NCBI GenBank assembly: GCA_019359595.1
Contig: JAHHGZ010000003.1
Location: 225,512-289,511, forward strand
Origin: Cyanomargarita calcarea GSE-NOS-MK-12-04C
GTDB lineage: Bacteria; Cyanobacteriota; Cyanobacteriia; Cyanobacteriales; Nostocaceae
DNA length: 64,000 nt
Direction: 5' to 3'
A program made the translations under genes and the position numbers. Positions 17,601 to 26,142 of the stretch are shown here, piece after piece; position 1 is the first letter of the stretch; the number at the start of each line of letters is the position of its first letter. Below the pieces are notes generated by a model. That model did no database searches. It was given only the letters and a program-made list of their open reading frames with translations, and had not been told where the DNA came from.

Positions 17601-19240
17601 ACCAATCTCAAATCCAAAATCAATTACGGGGTTTCCTGAAACAAAAACTGCCCGACTACATGGTGCCTTCTTTTTTTGTAATGTTGGAGGAACTACCTTT
17701 AACTCCCAACGGCAAGGTAGACCGTCACGCTCTCCCATCACCATCTGTAATTAATAACTCGAATAAATTTGTAAGTCCCAGTACTTGTACTGAAATAAAT
17801 GTGTCAGACATATGGAATGATGTTTTAGGAATACAGCAAGTAGGTATTCACGACAACTTCTTTGAACTGGGAGGACATTCCTTACGTGCTAGCCAAGTTA
17901 TGTCTCGGCTGAGGGAGGCTTTTCAGGTAGAGTTACCCCTGCGCTATTTGTTTGAGGAACCGACGATCGCTGGGTTAGCAGAATTAATTGATACTATAAT
18001 TCACACAGGAACCTCTGCCAAATTGACCACGAATACAGAGGAGAATTTCCGTAAAGATGCTGTTTTAGATTCAACCATTCAACCTCCAATACCATTTGAG
18101 TATGTCAGCCAGCCTAAAAGTATCTTTTTAACTGGAGCCACTGGCTTTGTGGGAGCTTATTTACTCCACGAACTATTAGAGCAAACACAAGCGGATATCT
18201 ATTGCTTGATACGTTCTTCCAATCTTGAACAAGCAACACAAAAACTACAAAATAAGTTAGAATCCTACGGTTTGTGGAATGTAACTAAAAACAACAGAAT
18301 TATTCCTGTAGTGGGAGATTTGTCGAAAAAACTTTTGGGTCTTTCTCCATCCCAGTTTCACGATTTAGCTAGTCAAATCGATGTTATTTATCACAACGGT
18401 GCATGGATAAATACAATTTATCCTTACTCCGTTCTCAAACCTAGTAATGTTTTAGGAACTCAAGAAATTCTCAGATTAGCGAGCGAAATTAAACTAAAAC
18501 CCGTACATTATATTTCCACTACCTCCGTTTTTTCTGCCCAAGCTTATTCTCAAACTAAGCTAGTCCCAGAATCAGACCCCCTGGAGAACACCGAAGGTCT
18601 TGAAGGTGGCTATTGTCAGAGTAAATGGGTAGCCGAAAAGTTAGTAATGCAAGCACGCGATCGCGGACTTCCGGTTGCCATTTACAGATTAGCGAGAGTG
18701 ACAGGACACAGCCAAATTGGTGTTTGCAACACAGATGATTTGTTTTGCCGATTGATTAAAGGTTGTATTCAAATGGGAATTGCTCCCAAAATGGATGGTG
18801 TCGTAGATAACTTGACTCCCGTAGATTTCGTCAGTCGGGCAATTGTTCATCTATCATACCAAAAAGCATCTTTGGGTAAGGCATTTCACTTGCTCAATCC
18901 TCACCCCACCCCGATGAACGACCTGTTTAATTGGATTCGTGCTTTGGGCTATCCCCTAGAGATAGTGGCCTATGAAAAGTGGCTTTTGCAGCTTGTGGCT
19001 CAATCAAAAGTGCGTTCAAATAATGTTCTCCAACCGCTGGTACCACTTTATTCTCAACAAACAATGGAATCTACACCAGAACCAAAACTAGACTGGGAGA
19101 ACACTTGTCAAGGGTTGGCAGGTACGGATATCGTTTTTCCGACCATTGATAAAAAATTACTACACATCTATTTTTCCTATTTAACCAGTAGCGGCTTTTT
19201 ACCTGCGCTATCAACACGCCAAGTCTCTGGCACAAATTAA
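14630..19240 (+). CDS. NRPS module 3: docking-C-A-PCP-thioester reductase, predicted basic residue
   Basis: A 1536-residue terminal synthetase with a GTG start preceded by GGGAGGA and overlapping the previous stop. Domains: TubC-like docking domain (1-55); C domain with HHIISDG near residue 204; A domain (about 530-1040); PCP with LGGHS near 1080; C-terminal NAD(P)H-dependent thioester reductase (about 1160-1500) with GATGFVGAYLL and the short-chain-dehydrogenase YCQSK motif. Hand-aligned pocket: D-V-E-N-V-G-A-I-T-K; the Glu at position 239 fits a basic side chain (Arg, Lys or Orn). Reductive release gives a C-terminal aldehyde, or an alcohol if reduced twice. There is no thioesterase, so the product is linear. 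Confidence 0.92.
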   Translation: MKSIEDLLLDLSHLDIKLWVDEQSRLRCNAPSGTLIPEIRTQLSERKAEIIDFLQQVNLNSNSSFESISPVLRDKDLPLSFAQEGLWFLYQLNNKGSNYNMPCALQITGSLNVVVLEQALTEIVRRHEILRTNFQQVEAKTVQVINPDTTFKLKVIDLEGEQLVNVQNFINLEVEKPFDLHQDALFQTILWRLNDQSYVLLLNMHHIISDGWSTGILLQELSTLYQAYLSENKSPLPELPIQYADFALWQRQYLSQEVRQKQLNYWQQQLADAPPLLQLPTDRVRPPVQSFRGGIKEFQINADVSKRIRALSQESKATLFMTMLAAFVTLLYRYSNQDDILVGSPMANRNRREIEPLIGYFVNTVVLRTQLVGNLSFWEVLNRVRTVAMDAHAHQDVPFEQVVEALQPQRNLSHSPLFQVLFDLQHSLTEKLLFPGLALTPFGLEHTTSKFDLSLVIEDTGDKLIGWWEYSSDLFSLETITRLSDNFQILLAGIVANPETPINELPLLSAAEQQQILVEWNDTFIEYPDSKCIHQLFEEQVARTPQDIAVVFEEEEFTYQQLNSWANKIAHYLQSLGVRPEVLVAICLERSLEMVIGLLAVLKAGGAYLPLDPNYPSLRLAHMLDDSQVSVLLTRETLREFLPENGAKVVCLDTDFEDIYSQSEDNPVSGVKPENLAYVIYTSGSTGKPKGVMIPHQGVVNHSQAMIAEYSLTCDDRVLQFASFSFDVAIEELFPTLLSGATLVMRPAQMFVSFTDFTKFILEQRLTVANLPTPYWQEWVLELSQGKATVPNCLRLVVTGSEQVLPERLALWQQLVGDRVMWINAYGPTEATITATVYQLAPTSESSYINSVSIGRPIANTQIYILDKNLQPVPIGVPGELHIGGLGLAERYLNHPDLTAQKFIPNPFTHFGLPKLERLYKTGDQARYLPDGNIEFLGRIDNQVKIRGFRIELGEIEAVLAQHPEVRASAVIARVDQPGNKQLVAYIVPNDQSQIQNQLRGFLKQKLPDYMVPSFFVMLEELPLTPNGKVDRHALPSPSVINNSNKFVSPSTCTEINVSDIWNDVLGIQQVGIHDNFFELGGHSLRASQVMSRLREAFQVELPLRYLFEEPTIAGLAELIDTIIHTGTSAKLTTNTEENFRKDAVLDSTIQPPIPFEYVSQPKSIFLTGATGFVGAYLLHELLEQTQADIYCLIRSSNLEQATQKLQNKLESYGLWNVTKNNRIIPVVGDLSKKLLGLSPSQFHDLASQIDVIYHNGAWINTIYPYSVLKPSNVLGTQEILRLASEIKLKPVHYISTTSVFSAQAYSQTKLVPESDPLENTEGLEGGYCQSKWVAEKLVMQARDRGLPVAIYRLARVTGHSQIGVCNTDDLFCRLIKGCIQMGIAPKMDGVVDNLTPVDFVSRAIVHLSYQKASLGKAFHLLNPHPTPMNDLFNWIRALGYPLEIVAYEKWLLQLVAQSKVRSNNVLQPLVPLYSQQTMESTPEPKLDWENTCQGLAGTDIVFPTIDKKLLHIYFSYLTSSGFLPALSTRQVSGTN

Positions 19241-19403
19241 GTATTAATTGTATTATTTGACACTTGAAAATTTTTGCAATAATAGTAACATTGTGATCAT
19301 AATTTACCTCTAAGGAAGGAATTTCCGAAGATTTCCCAAAGGGAGTCGAGATGGTAATAATTTTACCCATGACAACTAAGTAATTTTCATTTTTAATAAT
19401 GCT

Positions 19404-19466
19404 AAAAACCCGGTTTCTGTTGCAGGAAAAACCGATAGATATTACCGAGAAGAAACCGGTTTTTTT
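19404..19466 (+). terminator. Hairpin terminator after the NRPS operon
   Basis: Arms AAAAACCCGGTTTCT and AGAAACCGGTTTTTTT, separated by about 32 nt, form a strong stem ending in a T-run, about 160 bp after the last NRPS stop and just before the MFS gene. Confidence 0.7.
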
Positions 19467-19499
19467 GTCACAAGTTTTCCTATGCAAGAGGGAGTGCTG

Positions 19500-20870
19500 A
19501 TGATTCTCCGTGAAATGAGGCTTTTCATTCTGATTTGGTTTGGACAAATAGTCTCCGTAACTGGCTCAGGATTAACCAACTTTGCCCTTAATATTTGGGT
19601 TTATCAAAAAACCGGTTCGGTCACTCAGTTTGCTCTCTTAGTAGTGTGCAACACCCTGCCATTCGTTTTTATCTCCCCCGTGGCTGGAGTCTTGGCAGAC
19701 CGTTTGAGCCGACGATGGCTGATGATTATCAGTGACTTTTGTGCAGGGTTATGTACCCTGAGTATGGCTTTACTCTATACCAGTGGTCGGCTAGAAATTT
19801 GGCATATCTTTCTTGCCACCGCTGTTAGTAGTGCTTGCCTGGGTATCCAGTGGCCTACCTACAATGCCTCTACTACCCTACTGGTGCCAGAGCAACATCT
19901 TGGACGTGCCAACGGTATGAACCAGCTTGCCGATGGGTTTGCCCGACTGGTTGCCCCAATTTTAGCAGCTATATTGCTGGGTATTATCCATCTTGAGGGC
20001 ATTATCTTCATTGACTTCGCAACCATGCTCTTTGCCCAAATTTTTCTGCTAGTACTTTCGTTTCCAGAAGTTAAAGCTCCGGCTATAGACACCCAGTTGG
20101 CAAAGGAATCAAAAAAAGCTTCATTCTTACAGGAAGCCTTGGAGGGGTTTACCTACTTGCATCAACGGCCTGGACTACTAGGAGTGCTGTTGTTTGTGGT
20201 CATCATCAACTTCCTCGTAGGAGTCTTTGACGTTGTTGCCATACCCTTAGCGTTGTCCTTTGCCTCACTAGTCATTGTCGGCACCATCTTTTCTTTCACT
20301 TGTTCTGGTATTGTCTTAGGCGGGGCTGCCATAACTATTTGGGGAAGATGGCAAAGTTACATTAACACCATATTTGTCAGCACGCTTTTTGCTGGAGTAT
20401 TTATTCTAGGTGCTGGTTTGCGACCTTCCTTATACCTATTCAGTGTTTTTGGCTTTCTCTTTTTCCTGACAGTACCTGCTGTTAACAGTTCCATCCTCGC
20501 AATCTTGCAGAAGAAAGTTACTCCCAATGTGCAAGGAAGGGTCTTTGCCTTGCAAGGGGCGATCGCCACTACCAGTTTGTCCCTCGGCTATGCGATCGGT
20601 GGTTTCCTAGCCGATCGGGTTTTTGAACCCCTAATGACACCATCAGGACTCCTCGCAGACAGCATTGGACAAATCATTGGTATCGGAGCGGGTCGTGGTA
20701 TGGGACTCCTATTAATCATCGTTGGATTTCTTGCCATCTTGCTCACCTCAACTGCTTATCTCTATCCTCGTCTGCGGTTGGTGGAAGAGGAATTACCGGA
20801 TGTTATTCCAGGTGACACTCCTGATACCACGAGTGAGCTTGCCATAAATCAGCTTTCTGGGGCAGCCTAA
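19500..20870 (+). CDS. MFS exporter (MdtG/multidrug type), likely peptide efflux
   Basis: A 456-residue integral membrane protein with about 12 hydrophobic segments. The MFS motif between TM2 and TM3 is visible (GVLADRLSRRW near residues 67-77), and the mid-protein Ile/Phe-rich helices fit DHA-type drug exporters such as those around enterobactin and other NRPS loci. The ATG at 19500 follows GAGGGAG with good spacing; an in-frame ATG at 19482 would place the ribosome-binding site inside the gene. It follows the NRPS genes on the same strand after a terminator. Export of, or self-protection against, the peptide aldehyde is inferred from position. Confidence 0.88.
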   Translation: MILREMRLFILIWFGQIVSVTGSGLTNFALNIWVYQKTGSVTQFALLVVCNTLPFVFISPVAGVLADRLSRRWLMIISDFCAGLCTLSMALLYTSGRLEIWHIFLATAVSSACLGIQWPTYNASTTLLVPEQHLGRANGMNQLADGFARLVAPILAAILLGIIHLEGIIFIDFATMLFAQIFLLVLSFPEVKAPAIDTQLAKESKKASFLQEALEGFTYLHQRPGLLGVLLFVVIINFLVGVFDVVAIPLALSFASLVIVGTIFSFTCSGIVLGGAAITIWGRWQSYINTIFVSTLFAGVFILGAGLRPSLYLFSVFGFLFFLTVPAVNSSILAILQKKVTPNVQGRVFALQGAIATTSLSLGYAIGGFLADRVFEPLMTPSGLLADSIGQIIGIGAGRGMGLLLIIVGFLAILLTSTAYLYPRLRLVEEELPDVIPGDTPDTTSELAINQLSGAA

Positions 20871-20910
20871 CTCCACGAAGGTTTTGGGTATCAATTTCAG
20901 CTAATTCACG

Positions 20911-20972
20911 AAGAAAGAAGAAAGAAGGAAGAAGGAAGAAGGAAGAAGTACCCACATGAGCACTCATGTGGG
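20911..20972. repeat. STRR array next to a perfect 10-bp-stem hairpin
   Basis: Imperfect GAAGAAA/GGAAGAA units (20911-20949) run into CCCACATGAG-CA-CTCATGTGGG (20951-20972), a perfect palindrome. It lies between the MFS and MATE genes; the hairpin could stall or terminate transcription but has no T-run. The rest of the 280-bp gap shows nothing else. Confidence 0.7.
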
Positions 20973-21155
20973 ATTGAAACAAGGACACTGTTTTTCTTCT
21001 CTGCGAGACACTACGTGAACGCGCTACAAAGAACTGGAAAAACATCTTTTTTTTTACTGAGCTTTCAACTTACGAACGCGCATTTTTATTAGCTATTCCT
21101 TCTTCCAACTTCGGTCCTTACTTCTTCCTTTATTTGTAACAAATTGAGTCAATCC

Positions 21156-22547
21156 ATGAATCAGACCTTGAACAGCCAGTATGACCTCCTGCCTCGATTC
21201 TTCCGAATGGCCAGTATCAGTGCCCTCTCCAATCTTATGGTGCCACTGGCGACTACGCTCAGTGTCATCTTTTTAGGTCATCTGTCAGAAATTCACCATT
21301 TAGCCGGGGTTGCTTTAGCTGGAAACCTGATTAACACCCTTTATCTACTGTTAACCTTTTTGCGAATGGGCACTACTGGGGTGACAGCTATGGCTGTAGG
21401 ACGAGATGACCGTGAGGCTGTGCTGTTGGTGGGACTGCGTAATGGCATCATTGCTTTGGGGCTGGGAATTGCTATTATAATATTGCAATTCCCTTTGAGA
21501 GAACTGGGTTTTGCCCTGCTAAATGCTGCACCAGAGGTTAGAGCTTCAGGTATTACCTACTTTAATGCCCAGGTTTGGGGAGCACCTGCTGTTTTGCTCA
21601 ACTTTGTGCTGATTGGTTGGTTTCTGGGACGGGAACAAAGTAGTGTCGTCTTGCTACTGTCTTTTGTTAGCAATGCTGTAAATATCGCACTTGACTATCT
21701 GTTTATTGTCCGGTGGGGCTGGGAAAGTACAGGGGCTGGAATGTCCCAGGCTATTAGCCAGTGTCTGGCTGTACTGGTGGGATTGATTTTTTTGTGCAAA
21801 GAAATTCAGTGGCAAGAGTTACGAGCTATAGCTGGACAGATTTGGAATCCCTCAGCTTTTAAATCTATTTTTACCCTGAATGGAGACATCTTTCTCAACA
21901 ATTTTTTTCTGCTGTTGGCTTTCGTTATATTTAACTACCAAGCCGCAGGGTTGGGGACGATTACCTATGCCGAAAATGCCTTGTTATTGCAGGTATTAGG
22001 TTTGTGTACTTATTTTGTTGAAGGAATCGGATTTACCACGGAAACTCTGGTAGGAAACTCCAAAGGTAAAGGCTCTGGGGAGCAGTTATTACCTATAGTT
22101 GGCATTGGTGTGGGTACTAGCTTGTTGGTAGGGTTATCTTTTGCCGGAGTCTGTCTGCTATTTCCTTCCTCTGTATTTGGGTTGTTAACTAACCACACAG
22201 AAGTCACTGAGAACATTGATTTTTACCTTCCCTGGTTATTGCTCATGCTGATATTTACTTCAGTTTGCTTCAGCTTGGAGGGGTACTTCATCGGTTTAGG
22301 GCATGCACATACAGCCCGCAATGTTACTTTAGCTGCCATTGCCGTGGGTTTTGTGCCTGCGGATATAGCCGCCTTACAGTTTCATAGTAACCATTTTTTG
22401 TGGTTGACTGTGTGTTTGTTTATGGCAACTAGAATGCTAATGTTTGCGGTAAAGCTACCCAGCACATTTGGCAGTGATATAGGGGAAGGTAGTAACTTGG
22501 CTTTGGTTTTTGAAGAAGAATCTGTTAAGCAGGTTAGCCAGGATTAA
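21156..22547 (+). CDS. MATE-family (DinF/NorM-like) efflux transporter
   Basis: A 463-residue membrane protein with about 12 transmembrane segments and two homologous halves, as expected for MATE exporters, which use Na+ or H+ gradients. Family-like segments include the N-terminal region MVPLATTLSVIFLGHLSE (TM1, near residues 27-45) and GWESTGAGMSQAISQC near residues 189-204. The ATG at 21156 is preferred to an in-frame TTG at 21144. It is the second exporter directly after the NRPS cluster on the same strand. Whether it exports the peptide or another compound is unknown. Confidence 0.87.
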   Translation: MNQTLNSQYDLLPRFFRMASISALSNLMVPLATTLSVIFLGHLSEIHHLAGVALAGNLINTLYLLLTFLRMGTTGVTAMAVGRDDREAVLLVGLRNGIIALGLGIAIIILQFPLRELGFALLNAAPEVRASGITYFNAQVWGAPAVLLNFVLIGWFLGREQSSVVLLLSFVSNAVNIALDYLFIVRWGWESTGAGMSQAISQCLAVLVGLIFLCKEIQWQELRAIAGQIWNPSAFKSIFTLNGDIFLNNFFLLLAFVIFNYQAAGLGTITYAENALLLQVLGLCTYFVEGIGFTTETLVGNSKGKGSGEQLLPIVGIGVGTSLLVGLSFAGVCLLFPSSVFGLLTNHTEVTENIDFYLPWLLLMLIFTSVCFSLEGYFIGLGHAHTARNVTLAAIAVGFVPADIAALQFHSNHFLWLTVCLFMATRMLMFAVKLPSTFGSDIGEGSNLALVFEEESVKQVSQD

Positions 22548-22688
22548 GGCGTAATTAATTGACTAATTCTTCGTTTTTTTGCCGATCTCAGTCGAAAATT
22601 TATTTTTCATTTAGTTCATAAATTTCTAAGACTTTAGGGTGCGCAATGTGGGTATAAGCTAAAATTTTAACAACGTATAGGAGTTACA

Positions 22689-22862
22689 ATGTTTAACAGT
22701 AAAGTGTTTTTTCCTTGTGGAGAATACTGGGTATTTGGTTATGGGTACTGGGTACTTGGTTACAACTCAAAAAAGAAAAAATTGGAAGGAGTTCCCTCTC
22801 TTCCCAAATTTTGGAAATTCCTCCTGACCCCACAGTCGCTAGTCACCCATAAAAAATCCTAG
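22689..22862 (+). CDS. Possible small aromatic/basic protein (57 aa)
   Basis: A short ORF (MFNSKVFFPCGEYWVFGYGY...) with a good Shine-Dalgarno (AGGAG, 6 nt before the ATG) in the 356-bp gap between the MATE and permease genes. The encoded peptide is Trp/Tyr/Gly-rich, then Lys-rich. Against it: the Tyr/Gly part is encoded by a degenerate tandem repeat (GGGTACTGGGTACTTGG) of a kind common in non-coding cyanobacterial DNA. No family recognised; the rest of the gap is featureless. Confidence 0.3.
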   Translation: MFNSKVFFPCGEYWVFGYGYWVLGYNSKKKKLEGVPSLPKFWKFLLTPQSLVTHKKS

Positions 22863-22903
22863 AGTGTTCAAGATTCCCATCTCAAACAAATTGCTACTAT
22901 ATG

Positions 22904-24331
22904 CTATTCTTTCACTGGCTCAGTTACCTGTTTATTTGTCCTATATAGTACGCTTTGAGTCCGACCATACGCAAAATAAATTATTAACCCAATCAATAGC
23001 CATCCCAACAACCGCAACCAGCTATTCAGCGAAAAACTCAGCATTTGCCCACCTGATATCAATGCCCCCAGTAGGGGAATCCAAGGTGCAAACGGAGTGC
23101 GGAACGGTCGATGTAAATCTGGTTGAGTATGACGCAGTACTAGTACCGCGATCACCACGATCAAAAAAGCTAGAAGTGTACCAATAGATACTAATTCTGC
23201 CAAAACCTCTAAGGGTAAAACCCCAGCCAAAACCATAGCGATCGCACCTGAGATAATCGTTGCAACATACGGTGTTTTGAACTGGGGATGTACTTGAGTA
23301 AATAAAGCAGGTAATAATCCATCTTTGCCCATACTGTAAAGAACTCTCGCTTGGGCCATGAGAGATACCAAAACCACTGAACTTAGACCAGCGATCGCCG
23401 CAATTTTGACGACAAGACGAAGCCAAACAAATCTGATTCCCATCGCATTTACGCCAACAGCGATTGGATCGGGAACGTTCAATAGTTTGTAGGGAACAAT
23501 CCCTGTGAGTACCAGAGCAACACCAATATATAAGATAGTGGAAATCAACAACGAGACCAACATGGCGATGGGAATATCACGTTGCGGTTTGTAGGCTTCC
23601 TGGGTTACAGTCGCCAAAGCATCAAAACCTATATAGGCAAAAAAAATGATGCCCGATCCTCTGACAACACCACTCCAGCCAAATACCCCAAATTCTCCGG
23701 TGTTTTCTGGAATAAACGGGAGCCAATTTTGAGGGGATATGCAAAAAATCCCAAAACCAATAAACAAAAAGATTGCTACCAGTTTAACAACAACAATTAT
23801 GTTATTAAACTGGGTGGATTTCCGAATCCCCATGACAAGCAACCCAGTCATCAGCCCTACCAACCCCATTGCTGGCAAATTACAAGGTGCTTGAGATAGC
23901 TTTGGTGGCAAGGTAATTCCCACATCATGCAGTAAACTCACCAAATAACCTGACCACCCCACCGACACTGTGGAAGCACTAAGAAGATATTCTAGGGCTA
24001 AATCCCAGCCAACAATCCAAGCTAACAATTCCCCTAGGGTCGCATAAGCATAGGTATAGGCACTACCCGCAACCGGAATCAGGGAGGCAAACTCAGCATA
24101 ACAAAGTCCAACACAGGCACATCCCAATGCAGCCAGCACAAACGATAGCACAATCGACGGTCCTGTATAATTCGCTGCCACTTGACCTGTGATTACAAAA
24201 ATACCCACCCCAACAATTGAGCCAATTCCTAAGGCAATCAAGGCAAACAAACCAAGCGATCGCTCCAGGGATGGAGTGTTGAACTCTGAAGCATCTTGTT
24301 GTAGAAGCTCGACAGATTTCTTGGCAAACAA
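22904..24331 (-). CDS. APC-family amino acid permease (cationic amino acid transporter-like)
   Basis: A 475-residue integral membrane protein with about 12 helices. The N-terminal IALGIGSIVGVGIFVITG (near residues 32-49) is the unwound TM1 substrate-binding signature of the APC superfamily, and GFDALATVTQEAYKPQRDIP (near 232-251) is the conserved loop typical of YfnA/CAT-type permeases. The start appears to be TTG at 24331, preceded by AAAGGA at a proper distance; no ATG is available before the upstream stop. It lies on the opposite strand to the NRPS/exporter run, so a link with the peptide is not indicated. Confidence 0.88.
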   Translation of the reverse strand: MFAKKSVELLQQDASEFNTPSLERSLGLFALIALGIGSIVGVGIFVITGQVAANYTGPSIVLSFVLAALGCACVGLCYAEFASLIPVAGSAYTYAYATLGELLAWIVGWDLALEYLLSASTVSVGWSGYLVSLLHDVGITLPPKLSQAPCNLPAMGLVGLMTGLLVMGIRKSTQFNNIIVVVKLVAIFLFIGFGIFCISPQNWLPFIPENTGEFGVFGWSGVVRGSGIIFFAYIGFDALATVTQEAYKPQRDIPIAMLVSLLISTILYIGVALVLTGIVPYKLLNVPDPIAVGVNAMGIRFVWLRLVVKIAAIAGLSSVVLVSLMAQARVLYSMGKDGLLPALFTQVHPQFKTPYVATIISGAIAMVLAGVLPLEVLAELVSIGTLLAFLIVVIAVLVLRHTQPDLHRPFRTPFAPWIPLLGALISGGQMLSFSLNSWLRLLGWLLIGLIIYFAYGRTQSVLYRTNKQVTEPVKE

Positions 24332-24454
24332 ATTAGAGTCCTTTATTTTAGGGAAAGAAGGAAAGATTAACTAACGCTCAATAATCAATATTTCACTACT
24401 TAATTCAGGGTAAATGCAATATCTAATGATTACAATTGCAGACATAATAAATAG

Positions 24455-24486
24455 ACCTGCCTTAAAAGCGAACTTTTAAGACAGGT
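24455..24486 (-). terminator. Hairpin terminator (minus strand)
   Basis: Long stem ACCTG(C)CTTAAAAG / CTTTTAAG(A)CAGGT with a CGAA loop; read on the minus strand it is followed by CTATTTATT. It lies 30 bp beyond the stop of the gene ending at 24516. Confidence 0.6.
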
Positions 24487-24515
24487 ATAATAAATATTTG
24501 TTATGCAAAATCCGA

Positions 24516-24890
24516 TTAAGCCCAATCCCGGTAAACTGAGATTTCGTCAACCCTCATTTCAAAGGGCATTGCTTGCTTATCTGGGGGACAAACGCGGATT
24601 TTTGCACTGCTGGTAAATTTATCTAACCATGTTGCCATCGACACCATTTTTTGTAAGACACGCCAGTTAGTAACATCATCTGGACATTCAATTACCAAAG
24701 TCATCGCACTCGCATCGGCTGTCACATACCACCGACAATGGGATAGGATATTTTGGATTGTGCGATCGCACGCTTCATAAAAATATTTGCTCACAGAATA
24801 CTCTAGCTGCTGCCGTAGTATAATATCAGCAGAAGTTGGCTGAATATGAGGCGAATCATCTCCGTCAAATAATTTCTTGTTCATTACCAT
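24516..24890 (-). CDS. Hypothetical protein (124 aa)
   Basis: Unrecognised soluble protein, MVMNKKLFDGDD..., mixed alpha/beta in appearance, with a Cys-containing core (HCRWYVTADA; VIECPDD; IRVCPPDKQ). The ATG at 24890 is chosen because GGAGAG lies about 10 nt upstream; a TTG at 24917 would make it overlap the preceding gene by 11 nt. It forms a pair with the 62-codon gene just upstream and may be co-transcribed with it. No domain, signal peptide or membrane segment seen. Confidence 0.6.
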   Translation of the reverse strand: MVMNKKLFDGDDSPHIQPTSADIILRQQLEYSVSKYFYEACDRTIQNILSHCRWYVTADASAMTLVIECPDDVTNWRVLQKMVSMATWLDKFTSSAKIRVCPPDKQAMPFEMRVDEISVYRDWA

Positions 24891-24906
24891 CTGTTGTTCT
24901 CTCCAG

Positions 24907-25095
24907 TTAGACTCCAATCGCTATTGCATAAAGAACATCTTTATTTGTTTCTAGAAATTCTTGAGTTTCATCATCATAGTAAGCACCAATACCGCTACAT
25001 TGAATTTCCCAATAATTACTGAACAAATAAACTTTTTGTCCTAAAAAACCAGCTATCTGCATCGCAGTTTGATAATTATGATAAACAAAAGACAA
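24907..25095 (-). CDS. Small hypothetical protein (about 62 aa)
   Basis: Short unrecognised protein with an aromatic-rich N-terminal half (VYHNYQTAMQIAGFLGQKVY) and an acidic middle (YYDDETQEFLETNKD). The start is insecure: only a TTG is available near the beginning of the open frame, so the true start could be internal. It ends 16 bp before the ATG of the next gene and probably shares its transcript. Function unknown. Confidence 0.45.
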   Translation of the reverse strand: MSFVYHNYQTAMQIAGFLGQKVYLFSNYWEIQCSGIGAYYDDETQEFLETNKDVLYAIAIGV

Positions 25096-25179
25096 AGAAC
25101 AGAATTACAGCAATATCTCTAGCAATTGCTCGATTAACACAGAAGTAACCCACCTTCTCGCTAAAATCTCCTGTTTTAA

Positions 25180-25533
25180 CTAAATGGATTCCTTCATATA
25201 GCCCAGGTAAAATTGCCTCAACTCTATGGATAATTGATTTGACTCAAAATAATCGGTTCCACAAAGAAAGGGAACCTTCATCCTTAAGCGTCTGATTTTG
25301 TTGTCTAGAAATTGAAACGTAATAGCGCAACCTGTAATAAACTTTTTATTCTCAAAATCTAAATCAACATTGAGAGCAAGTTTATCAAAATCAAAGATTA
25401 ATTGTATATATCTGTCGTGGATAGATGCTGAAGCTGCTATTACTCTGAGGTGATGTCCACTATCTAAAAAGTAGTATCCAATTCCTCGGTTTTTATATTT
25501 CCAGCTAGACCTATAATAAACGTTGCTAATCAA
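25180..25533 (-). CDS. Hypothetical protein, possibly 5'-truncated (about 117 aa)
   Basis: Unrecognised, beta-rich protein (YIQLIFDFDKLALNVDLDFENKKFITG). No ATG occurs near the beginning of the open frame; a TTG at 25533 is the best candidate and a stop lies four codons upstream of it, so the gene may be a fragment. It ends 84 bp upstream of the next small gene on the same strand, and all three unknown genes may be one unit. No membrane segments or known motifs. Confidence 0.45.
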   Translation of the reverse strand: MISNVYYRSSWKYKNRGIGYYFLDSGHHLRVIAASASIHDRYIQLIFDFDKLALNVDLDFENKKFITGCAITFQFLDNKIRRLRMKVPFLCGTDYFESNQLSIELRQFYLGYMKESI

Positions 25534-26142
25534 AAAAATGAATCAGTTTACACTTTTTGTTGGTATAATATAAGTCTGTAAGCCATCATCAATTAATTTA
25601 CAAATCAGTATTAGAGAATTATTCGCAATGTTTAAACAATATATTTCATCTATAATGCCTTGTACGCCGTGAATCTAAATATAAACTTATGTCGGATACA
25701 GAGTGCCGACGTTCAGGATTTACTCGCAGTAAATAGGAACTATCTTTTTAGAGCTTCTCTAAAAGGAATGGCACTTGTTAAGCAAATAAATGCATCAATA
25801 GTGTTTCAGTATTATTATTGACATCTTGCACTTTTTCTAGATTGTCAAGACAAAAATCACTAAGTATTTATCGATTTTCCACCTGCGCTCCTGTCCATCA
25901 GTCTTTGAAAATTTCTATTTCATAGCGCTCATTCTTTTTAAGAGGACTATCAGATATTTCTGATGTCTAATTAGTCACTATAAAACTTGTAATTAGTGAT
26001 TTATACGTATAGGTGCAAGTTATGAGCAAAGCGTAAGCTATTAACGGTCACGAAATAATTAGTAAAACCTTAAGAAAATTATGACAACATAGCTACCCTG
26101 ATAAAATTGGCTGAGTAATAATAACTAAGTCAGGGTTTGGAT
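25534..26142. other. 609-bp non-coding, AT-rich intergenic region
   Basis: No ORF with a plausible start, no tRNA and no obvious repeat. It must hold the promoters of the divergent small-protein unit and of the Mop gene; a well-conserved promoter could not be picked out by eye. Confidence 0.5.

Noticed and set aside
19071..19547. 158-codon minus-strand ORF over the end of the last NRPS gene
   Set aside because: Antisense to the reductase domain and the terminator; composition looks random and no family is recognisable.
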